Source: Isoetes taiwanensis (taxonomy: Eukaryota > Streptophyta > Lycopodiopsida > Isoetales > Isoetaceae). Taken from it: 64,000 nucleotides of DNA. Every line of letters begins with the position of its first letter. Within the stretch, counting starts at the first letter, position 1. Below are positions 56,039 to 64,000 of the stretch, piece after piece. The stretch is taken from assembly GCA_021234155.1 (NCBI GenBank), contig JAJEKV010000083.1:650332-714331 (forward strand). The letters are read 5' to 3'. The position numbers and the translations under genes are program-made. A model generated the notes under the pieces. That model did no database searches. It was not told the DNA's origin and worked only from the letters and a program-made list of their open reading frames with translations.

Positions 56039-57160
56039 CTGTAGATGCAATGCAAAACATCCACAAGGCAGAGCAGTATGCATGGGGTCACCAAGCACAC
56101 TTGTTCGGGGCCTTGGTTGAACCGGGTCCTCCTCTATGGGGGGCGTGTGGGGGCCGGTGATATCCCTCACCACTTGGAACGATCTAGAGCAGTCTGAGAA
56201 AGGCCTTCTTGGCCCGGGGTAATTGGGAGTGAAGTCCACGGTCCCATATCGATCTTGCTCCAGAGACGGGCTTCCTTCCATTCTGGAGAGGGCTGCTATT
56301 TGGAAGCGTCACATTATTTACTTCGGAAGGTGGTGGCTATGGATGAAGCCCGCTGCCCAACCTTGCTTTGGCGTTGGCGATGGGCCCCTTGGCGACTCAA
56401 AAGCCTTCTTTGGAAAGACAAGCAAGCCCAGTGGTTCTCGCTATGGAATGTGCGAGGCACCACGATATGGACCGGTGCATACACCGAAGGAATGCGGCGC
56501 CTTGAAGCAACGATACTTGGATGCTTGCTTCATGACCAAGCTTTGGGATGCGAGAGGCCTGTCACATGTCAAGGTGGCAAATTATCGACAAGCGAGTTAA
56601 TCCCATGCTCACGAGGGGCCCACACCACTACCTGCGCACCCATCTACCCATGAAAAGCGCAGGTGATTGCTTCCATTCGCGACAGTGTGCACCGCCTCCG
56701 CATTGAGGCGGGGAGATGGATTGGGGAGCCGGTGTGAGGCCAGTCTGCCGCATCTTTGTCAGCGAGCCATTGAGGATGAAAGTCACCCTCCGGACTTTGT
56801 CCGGGCGTATCGGCATATCCGGGCTCGGTATGCTCGGTTAGTTGTGCCCCATCGGGCCTTGCATGAGCTACCGAGCACGGCCTCTGTGGAGGCTTGTTGG
56901 GATCGTACCTCACGGGAGGTAATGGATACGCGGACTCGGTTATGCCCCCATGTCGACATTAACCGGTTGTACTTGTGATTATGTATATAATTGTGCAGTA
57001 TGTCAGCATCCTTATTGCTACTAAGGTTTTTCCCCCGAAAACCCTTCGGGGCGGGGGTTTTTTAATCCTGGTAGTAATACGCCTGCTGCTCTCTCTTTGT
57101 ACTTGGGTCCCATAGGCCAGTTGGTCTCCGTGGACGATAAAATCATATTCTATTCTATTG
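56039..57160 (+). pseudogene. LINE family A copy 2, 3' part
   Basis: It continues the frame interrupted at 49,366: DAMQNIHKAEQYAWGHQAHL, then LGVKSTVPYRSCSRDG, and a finger remnant (CQRAIEDESHPP) with broken spacing. The 3' UTR has the conserved CGAAAACCCTTCGGGG hairpin (57,035) and ends GTGGACGATAAAATCATATTCTATTC. It aligns with 15,430-16,550 of copy 1. Frame changes are frequent. Confidence 0.7.
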
Positions 57161-57179
57161 ATTTTTCGTTCATGCTTAG

Positions 57180-57645
57180 GATGTTGAGGTGCTTGAAGGA
57201 GGTATAGACATTGTTGAGGAATCTAGCAAAGTCTTATCACAAAGTTTCTCTACCATATTATAAAAGCCTTAGAAAGGTGAGATAAAATTTTGCTTAAATT
57301 TTGTTCTTGCATTATTTAAGTTTGTTAGAGTTTGTGTATATTAGTGCTTTATATATCTAATAATTGTGTTCCATTTTGTATATCTGATAGTATTATCATT
57401 GAATAGGGATCACGAGGGAAGACTATTCCTGAAGACTTTTGTGACATTCCTGAAGACTATATGTTATGTTGATGATTCTGATGAGGTAACGGAGAAGCTT
57501 TATTATTAATTTTACTTACGAAAGTTCTAACAACATGCTTTCCAAATATAATCAACAGGATAAGAACGAAGAAGACAATGCGGGTCATGAAGGCAATGCA
57601 AATGATGAGGATCATGGAGATGAACCAACAAATAGAATAGAATAG
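57180..57645 (+). pseudogene. Possible small exons of a gene near the CACTA right end
   Basis: Acceptor-like TTAG at 57,181 is followed by DVEVLEGGIDIVEESSKVLS QSFSTIL. 57,408-57,473 reads GSRGKTIPEDFCDIPEDYML. After AATCAACAG at 57,560 comes an acidic tail, DKNEEDNAGHEGNANDEDHG, with a stop in the AATAG repeat. Their order and composition suggest terminal exons of a + strand gene ending near the CACTA terminus. The family is not recognised. Confidence 0.35.
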
Positions 57646-57661
57646 AATAGAATAGAATAGA
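57631..57661. repeat. (AATAG)6 microsatellite
   Basis: Six copies of AATAG in tandem. Confidence 0.95.
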
Positions 57662-58269
57662 AAGGATTGAATTGCTTATATGGATTATTTTGTTGACATT
57701 AAAATTTGTACTCTTGCCTTGAACCATTTTTATGACAATTTGGTATGTTGGAAATTGGTTGATGATCAATGCAATTTATTACTTTTGACTCTTTATTATC
57801 TAATTTCAAATGCACACATTATCCTAATACTAGCTATTACCTAGAAGCAAAACTTGTCAAATGTTGTTATCGGTTGTTTTAAGGTAGATGGAATATAGCT
57901 ATCATGTCGTTACTAGCTTGCCATGATGATGATGCTATGTTGTTAGTATAGGCTCAATTTGTCTATCATAATGTGGTCATAACACTAGTTATTTTGTAGA
58001 CACAAAACTAGTCACAAAACTTCTTATTGTGGATAGGATTATAGGTGATATTTTGTCATAGGCATTATTTGTCTATCACAATATGGTCATAATACTAGGT
58101 ATTTTTTTAATGCAAAATTAGTCACAACATTTCTTATTGGTTGTCTTATTGTAGATGTATTCTAGCTACTATTTAGGCACTAGCTTGCTATAATGTTGAT
58201 GTAATGTTGTTAAAGTATTGCCACAAGTTTGACATTTTCTAGATTACCATGTAGTTTCAAATTGATTTT

Positions 58270-58462
58270 GTGTCAATATTATGACATAAATTAAAGCCAC
58301 AAGCTTGACACAACATTTGACGCTATTGTGGCATGTTTGTGACAAATGATCACGACAAGTATAGTGCCAAGACTGTGACAATAATTGGGTTTAGACAAGT
58401 TCTCCTTGTGTCAAAAAAATTGATGTTACACTAGACACTACAGGTACCCTTCTCTTGTAGTG
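58270..58462. repeat. CACTA right terminus and subterminal repeats
   Basis: TTGACACAAC, TTTGTGACAAATG, ACTGTGACAAT and TTGTGTCAAA words lead to CTTCTCTTGTAGTG, the inverse of the left end. ATGTAGCAGATCC of the transposase gene follows immediately. Confidence 0.7.
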
Positions 58463-58464
58463 AT

Positions 58465-60338
58465 GTAGCAGATCCAAAAGAAAATGCCCTCATGAGGGAT
58501 TTAATTTTGAATGTGAAAGAGACTTTTCAAGCTCAAAAATATGATAGAAATACTAATGTTCTTCAAGCAAAAAGGAGTACACTGCAAATGGCTGCATCTT
58601 CAACAAAGGGAGTGAATCAATCAGCAATAACAAGGCTTCTATCTATTCCAAGAAGAACTGTGGCAAGAGCATTTCAGAGACGTTTGTATGCAGAAATTCA
58701 GAGGAGAAAAAGGTCTGATGCACTTTCAGATGAAGCAATAGGTAAGATAAAGAATTTTTGGGATGAGAATACTAGGATCTCACCATATAAAAAACATGTG
58801 AGAAAACATGTTAGTGAAACAGGTGAAAAGATTGACTATCCTATTCATTTGCTGGAGATGACACAAGTAAGCACATTCTGCCTCTTTTTTTTCTATATTT
58901 TGCATGATATTGTTGTTGAATCTGTGTTATGACCAGTTGCAGTTTTATCTTCAATTCAGGAAAGAGTATCCTGAGATCAATATATGCCAGCAAACTTTTG
59001 AGAAGCTTAAACCCAGCTATATTAGGAGATTGCAAGAAAGAGAGACTTGTTGCTGCTAGTACCACATGCACCTTGATTTTGTCATGCAGGCAATTAATAA
59101 CATGAGGTCTGATCCTTATGGTGTGCACAAAGATTGCAAATGCGCATGCAGGGTATGTGGTCCAGGTCCAACATGCAATGCTAAGGACAATATTTTCAAA
59201 TCTACAAGTGAGTATTGGAAAAATGTGGTATGCCCAAAAGTAGAAGCAGATGAATGGCACAAACATGCATGTTTGATGTAGACCTGCAAGAAATGTGGTC
59301 TCAAGAGGTAAGTTACTAACATAGCTCATATATATTGTTTAACTTTTCATTTCTATGATATCTAGATAACATATCTAATATATTGTTTAACTTTTCATTT
59401 CTATAATATCTAGCTTCAATATTCTCTTACAGTACTTTCTCTAATCCACTTTATACAGGATTCCAAAGTCTCCAAGGGAAACAAATAAATCATTAGAACA
59501 CCTGGTGGATTGGAAAGTTTTTGAAAAAGTTAGTGTTGAGTTTGTGTTAGAAGGATCACGTCATTTATACAAATTTGTTGATTCTACTACTTGCAGCAAG
59601 AAGCTGTTTCTAAGAGAAACCCTAAGAAGAAACCAACTAAAGTTACAAGATTGGCCTACAAGACCGGTACCCCTTTTGAATTTCAGGAACATGCAAGAAA
59701 AACAATGGCAGCATTTGTGCCACACAACTACAAGGCTCATTGGCAAGCAAAACAATTCAGACAATGTTTGGCAAGTTTTAGAGAAGACACAATAGTTTCT
59801 GTAATTGACTTTGCAGAAAACTATGGTTTCAAAGTTCAGCAGGAAGTGCAATCATGTCATTGGCACACTGACCAGGTATCCATTTTAGTTCATATCACTT
59901 ACAGGTTTGGAAGGAAACAAGAGGTGGATGGCAATGACATCAAGAAGAAAAGAAAAGATATGAAGCAAAAAGATGATAACAGAGAAATTATAAAAGAGTG
60001 TCACTTCTATATTTCAGATGAGAAGTCTCATGACACTGAATTTGTACAGCATTGCCTCTTAAAACATGCCACTTGGTTGGAGTTAAATGGTATTCAATAT
60101 TCCAAGCATTACGTATGGTCAGATGGTTGTTCATCTCAATTTAAGTCGAGATTATTTGGAATTTCTTTGCCAGCTCGCATGGAAAAGGTGAGCATGATGG
60201 CCAAGGAGCAGTGGTAAAAAGATTTCTCACAAAGGAACAACTGAAGTATAATGGGAGAAAAGTCCAGTGTGCTGCAGATGTCGTTCGATTTTTAAATGAA
60301 TTCTTTACCAACAGCTCATCTGATTCCGATATACACAG
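58465..60338 (+). pseudogene. DDE transposase-like gene, copy 2: HTH, zinc-binding and catalytic parts (three exons)
   Basis: Exon 58,465-58,866 reads ADPKENALMRDLILN, ITRLLSIPRRTVARAFQRR (helix-turn-helix) and LSDEAIGKIKNFWDENTRIS. Introns with consensus ends lie at 58,867-58,942 and 59,308-59,458. The middle exon has FRKEYPEI, FEKLKPSY, ETCCC, HKDCKCACRVCG and DEWHKHACLM. The last exon has WQAKQFRQCLASFREDTIVS, VIDFAENYGF (first Asp at 59,807) and VWSDGCSSQFKS (second Asp at 60,122). A ~50-bp deletion with a frame change follows, then SHGKGEHDGQGAVVKRF. Stops at 59,057 and 59,279 and a frame change near 59,590 add to the damage. The Asp-Asp spacing is larger (104) than in copy 1 (84) because of a Lys-rich insert. 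The gene is dead but diagnostic. Confidence 0.7.
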
Positions 60339-60590
60339 GTAAGTACTGCACTTGTAGCACTTGAAGCACTTGAAGCACTTAGACCTGTATTTTATAATAA
60401 TTATTGTGCATGATTTTTATGTATGTTTGGTGATACTTTACTAGTTTTGTACATATTGAAGGCCATTTATGTACAGATATAACATTTTGAACTTTTTTTT
60501 TTGTTATTGGAATGTTTACCTACCTGTACAACACTTACAGTACTTACAGCAGTTAAGCACTTACAGCACTTGATTAATTGTTGCCTGCAG
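60339..60590 (+). other. Intron of transposase copy 2 with GCACTT repeats
   Basis: It starts GTAAGTACT and ends TTGCCTGCAG. It contains ACTTGTAGCACTTGAAGCAC and ACTTACAGTACTTACAGCAG repeats at both ends. Confidence 0.7.
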
Positions 60591-61269
60591 CTACTTTTGG
60601 GGAATTGATCCTCATAGTATAGATAGATCAGAAAGGTATGATGCTCAGACTCTCAAAGGGACAACTAAAATTCATTGCATCAGGCTTTTTGATAGAGAAA
60701 ATCCTTTGAAGCTTGCACATAGACCTTTGTCATGTTTTTGCATGTCTTGCCAGCAAGGGAAATGGGACTCTTGTAGCACTAAATCTCGTATAGGAGGTTG
60801 GGAGACAAATGAGTTGGTCCCAAAAAGAGCAGAAGTGCAGGAAATTCCTGACAATGAGGTTGAGTCTGAAGACGAGGAGACTGATAGTGAAGATGATGGT
60901 GACCATAATCTGATCAGTTCTAATGTAGAAGTAGGGGACAATTTTGCAGTGAATGCAGAATAAGGCAATGATGAGGGTGTAGACTTTTATGTCCTGAAAT
61001 GTATTGAGACAAAGAACACATTACTAGATGATTATGAAGATGGCTGGGGCAATGTTTTTGGAATTGGTGAGGTCATACTTTCTGGCTACTATTACAAACA
61101 ATTGGAAGGAGAATTAAGTTTTCAACTTCTTTTAGACAAACCACTGGCCACAGTGTACAGCCACCTCGTTAGGATTTGCAAATTTGACATGACTTTGGTG
61201 AAAGACAACGTGTATAGTATGGATGAGCAGACATGCCAACAAATAATGAGCAGCCTGCCTTCAAGTTGA
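60591..61269 (+). pseudogene. DDE transposase-like gene, copy 2: C-terminal part
   Basis: YFWGIDPHSIDRSERYDAQT, LKGTTKIHCIRLF and LSCFCMSCQQGKWDSC match the last part of the catalytic exon of copy 1 (HFWEIS, IEGTRSFHCI, CFVIDCLEMNWDSC). An acidic stretch follows (EVESEDEETDSEDDGDHN), then a stop at 60,961. In the same frame beyond the stop, VDFYVLKCIETKNTL, GIGEVILSGYYYKQL and QQIMSSLPSS align with the C-terminal domain of copy 1. The acidic linker is not seen in copy 1. Confidence 0.65.
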
Positions 61270-61496
61270 TAACAGTTTAGGAGCAGAAATTGTGCAAAGA
61301 AGATAAAAATATTCATTGATAACTTAATAAGTATATCCAGATCCAAAGGATATATCAAAATTTATACAAAATTGGGCCTACATGAACAACAAAAATGGCT
61401 GGCTGTCAGTTGACTATTTACAATTTGTTTCACCTAACTATTTACAAATTGTTTCAGGTGTTGCAAGGCAGAGTTGTTGATGAACTTGCTATCTGC

Positions 61497-62225
61497 CTAT
61501 TCAGTCAGCCACTTCACAAATATAGAGTAATAGAGATCAAAAGAAACCTGCTGAGGAACTATTAACATTGCTGCATCCAACCTCTCAAGAATGTCCACGG
61601 CCTCCATATCAAAGAAATCCACATATTGTGCTCTCTTCAACAATGTCTTCCAGTTATCGTCCATTGCAAGTTGATACAACAATGGAAATATGGAATCCAC
61701 TAGCAAACTTGAACTTGACTTAAATTCTTCAATCCTCATGCTTGCTGCAATAACAGTTGTATAAGGTGGAGACAAGAATGTCTTATAAACTGAGTCATCA
61801 ACCAAAATACATCTTTCACTGTATTGAGGAAACTGGCAGTACACCTTTTCCAAAGGTTTCATGAACACTGGTTTGTCAACATGTAGGCATTTTGTCACAA
61901 AACTCTTGTCCCCAAATAAAAACAAACCTGTGTATAAGTAATGGACACAACTTCTGTAACACCTCCTTTGTATTGAAAGCAGTCATAGATGACCATATAG
62001 CCAAGTTATAGTAAACACCTTGTTTAAAAATTCTGTAACACCAGGCCTGAATAAAACTATCTTGTTTTTTGTATACTCTATAATGTGTGGGCCAGGTATT
62101 TCAAGTTTTTCAGACTTTGAATATGTTTTAACCAAAACATCATTGAGGTCCAGAATCAATAGCTTTCTACTCACCATGATATCTCTGCTATGTGCTGAGA
62201 GATTGTTTGCTTGAGAATGGTGCAC
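61497..62225 (-). pseudogene. FCP1-homology (HAD-type) phosphatase-like gene, frameshifted, DxN in motif I
   Basis: On the - strand, SRKLLILDLNDVLVKTYSKS is the FCP1/SCP motif I, but the usual DxDx(T/V) reads D-L-N-D-V, so the second Asp is replaced by Asn. FRPGVTEF follows. After a one-base shift comes YYNLAIWSSMTAFNTKEVLQ KLCP, which is the conserved AIWSSM block. After another shift come KPVFMKPLEKVY and RCILVDDSVYKTFLSPP (motif with DD). FCP1-domain proteins dephosphorylate serine on partners such as RNA polymerase II; plants also have a divergent DLN-type group whose activity is unclear. Two frameshifts (near 62,035 and 61,925), unless hidden by an intron, indicate a pseudogene. Confidence 0.65.
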
Positions 62226-62229
62226 AATT

Positions 62230-63660
62230 GGATGTCAATTTTCATCTTGTCTTCATAGCATTCCAAAAATTTTCAAGCTGATGCAGTTTAAAGCTCTCCC
62301 TTTTAGCCACCTTTTGGCTTATAGGTACGGTTGTCATTATGCGTCAACCTTAATATCTTGTTTTTAGATGTTGGAATTACACCATCCATCTATTTTTTGG
62401 ACCTTGTTAGGAGGTGGTAGTACAAACTTTTATTTGTCCTCGTGCAAAGAGACTAACGTCCATGAATGTATGTTGGATCAAGTTGACAAAATGTGACTAT
62501 TGCTGCATGTTCCATTAGATGATGTTTGTGGAGTTGTGTATTAATGAATGTTTTTGCAGCTCTAGGACTAGGTATGCTATTCTGCACCATTTTCAATGGG
62601 TTTCTTTTGCCTGCCTTTTCATCTTTTAGTAACCAAGAACTAAACCCCTAGGTTATATTTGCAATTTTATGTTGGTGCTGTCTTCTTTTGGTGGTCACAG
62701 ACTTGTTATTGTAGCATCATAGTTTGAGTTGGGGATTTTTCAATAATCGGTTTAAATTTTCCAAACAAATATACAAAAAATGGAGCCTTTTTGTGCCCTA
62801 ATCTCGAACAACTTCCTAATGTTGTTCTCTTATTCGGTAAGGAGAAAGCAAAAAGTTCATTTGAAGGAATTGGCAATGTCATGAGCGAATTGCATGAACG
62901 GCACAATTTTTTTTAAGGCATCCGAAAGCTTTCATTTGTATAGTTGCTCCAACTTCCATTTCTAACATGCATCGCTACGACAAAGTTTATTTGCAATGGT
63001 TCGGGGCCATGTATTATTCTTTTTAACAAGTATTCTATTTGTATTGCTTGTCATATGAGAAGCGCTATTTTACACGTGGGCCTGAGATGGTACATTCCTC
63101 AACCCTAGATTTAGCATATTCCTAGGAATATGTTGGGATCCAATGATCCAAGAAAACCAATAAAGAGTTACGTGACTGCAAACTTTCATTAAATAAGCAT
63201 TCAAATCGTTTTTTTCGGGGCCTATTATATTCTAGGACAATCCATTTTTAATGGATAAAAAAGAAAATTCGAAACTGCCCGCCTGCGGGAACAGTTTAAA
63301 CTAAGAATGGTTGTGATTTATCCACATCATCGATCCGGAAAAAAAGGGATTGATTGGCAGGATTTATTCTGCAACAAAGAACGATTAGGCTAGGGCGAAT
63401 ATGGCCGTGCCACCAAGCGTTAAGGCGTCGTCCTAGCCGCACTCGGCTACGGATTTTGATTTTGTTTTGGCCCTAGGTTGTGGAGATTACGGCGCCTTGG
63501 TTGCCGCTTTGTTCAGCTGTGTTTTTGCTCACCAGAATAGCAGAGTAGGGCACCACCAGAGTTTTGTTTGAAAGACTTCTTGCCGTCTTTTCTTTGCAAG
63601 TATCCTTCTCATTTTGCATTTCTATTCTTTCTGATTTCTTGTTAACAAGGAGCTGGACGG
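62230..63660. other. Stretch without recognised gene
   Basis: No supported reading frame. GC-rich sequence at 63,395-63,500 (CGTTAAGGCGTCGTCCTAGC) could be near a promoter, but no gene follows in the window. Confidence 0.35.
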
Positions 63661-63670
63661 ATGATTTCTT

Positions 63671-64000
63671 TTGGTATGGATGATTCTCCTGGGTTACGAC
63701 TTATTGCACATGCTCTTATCCACTGTATTCCTTTTGGTAAACTCACACTTAAATGTGTTCTTCCATGGACTCATTTTATGAGTTGTGGCCTTATGCTTCT
63801 TCATTTTTAAAGGGATTTTTAGATTCCTGGCACATAGTCAAAACGTTATTTCACATCAGTCCAGCTGTTTGTGCTCAGTTGAATGCACCTTATTGGTGGA
63901 TCCCCCTAGCAGACAATGCACCACTTTGCTTTACAGTACATCCATTGACTCAACGACATTGGAAAATGGCAGCAATCTTAACAATTGCAGCCTTGTATAA
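63671..64000 (+). mobile_element. LINE family B fragment, continues beyond window
   Basis: It is very similar to 20,340-20,680 of LINE-B copy 1 (GGTATGGATGATTCTCCTRGG, TTAAATGTGTTCTTCCATGG, CATCAGTCCAGCTG). It encodes the C-terminal region after the RT domain. It has small deletions relative to copy 1 and is truncated on the left at about 63,671. Confidence 0.8.

Larger units (their letters stand above)
27736..58462. mobile_element. 30.7-kb CACTA (En/Spm) element with nested insertions
   Basis: The left end is CACTACAAGAGGATGGG at 27,736. The right end is the inverse, CCCTTCTCTTGTAGTG, ending at 58,462. CACTACAAGARAA is the standard plant CACTA terminus. Subterminal TGTGTCAA/TTGTGACA motifs are dense inside both ends. 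A DUF4216 frame, a CACTA-specific domain, lies at 41.3-41.8 kb. The segment interrupts one reading frame of transposase copy 2, which supports a single insertion. The expected 3-bp duplication is not clean: GATGTGG lies left and GATGTAG right, overlapping the terminus by one to three bases. Nested inside are two TIR elements, LINE-A copy 2 and another LINE fragment. Without the nested parts the element would be roughly 10 kb or more. Confidence 0.7.

Overview
The window looks like repeat-rich intergenic nuclear DNA of a land plant. The left edge carries the 3' end of a dirigent-family gene. There is a leucine-rich-repeat receptor-type fragment, a CACTA (En/Spm) element with a DUF4216 remnant, and several plant L1-like LINEs. 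Introns, poly(A) tails and very low gene density are eukaryotic. A large-genome seedless vascular plant such as a fern is my best guess, but that is inference. There is no operon, CRISPR array or prokaryotic signal. Almost every coding remnant is broken by stops or frameshifts.

Layout. 1-2.08 kb: dirigent 3' end, a small foldback and a decayed LRR fragment. 2,079-12,965: a 10.9-kb element with 25-bp terminal inverted repeats (24/25 matching) and a 4-bp TAGA target duplication. It carries a DDE-type transposase-like gene on the + strand and a RING-like/coiled-coil gene remnant on the - strand. 13.0-16.8 kb: LINE family A copy 1, flanked by ~145-bp direct repeats. 16.9-17.84 kb: a foldback element. 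19.3-27.2 kb: three truncated L1-like LINE copies (family B). 27.4-27.7 and 58.46-61.27 kb: the two halves of a second, diverged copy of the DDE transposase gene, separated by a 30.7-kb segment bounded by inverted CACTACAAGAG termini. 61.5-62.2 kb: an FCP1-like phosphatase-domain pseudogene on the - strand. 63.67-64.0 kb: another family B LINE fragment running off the window.

Inside the 30.7-kb CACTA segment the insertions are nested. LINE family A copy 2 (47.66-57.16 kb) is split by a 6.7-kb TIR element (49,367-56,038). A related 11.1-kb TIR element lies at 29,497-40,609. Both carry arrays of a 19-bp minisatellite (GGCATGTTKGAGCC-type units) and share an internal non-coding module. The CACTA segment also has a DUF4216 open reading frame (41,258-41,761, - strand) beside a ~670-bp tandem repeat with a 1.34-kb higher-order period.

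The most novel material is: (1) the TIR element with an unassigned DDE transposase family (zinc-binding cysteines, D-84-D-38-E spacing, HGKGEHDG motif, conserved C-terminal domain), present in two diverged copies with a shared intron position; and (2) the family of large TIR elements that carry 19-bp minisatellites. Host genes contribute little beyond the dirigent gene end.
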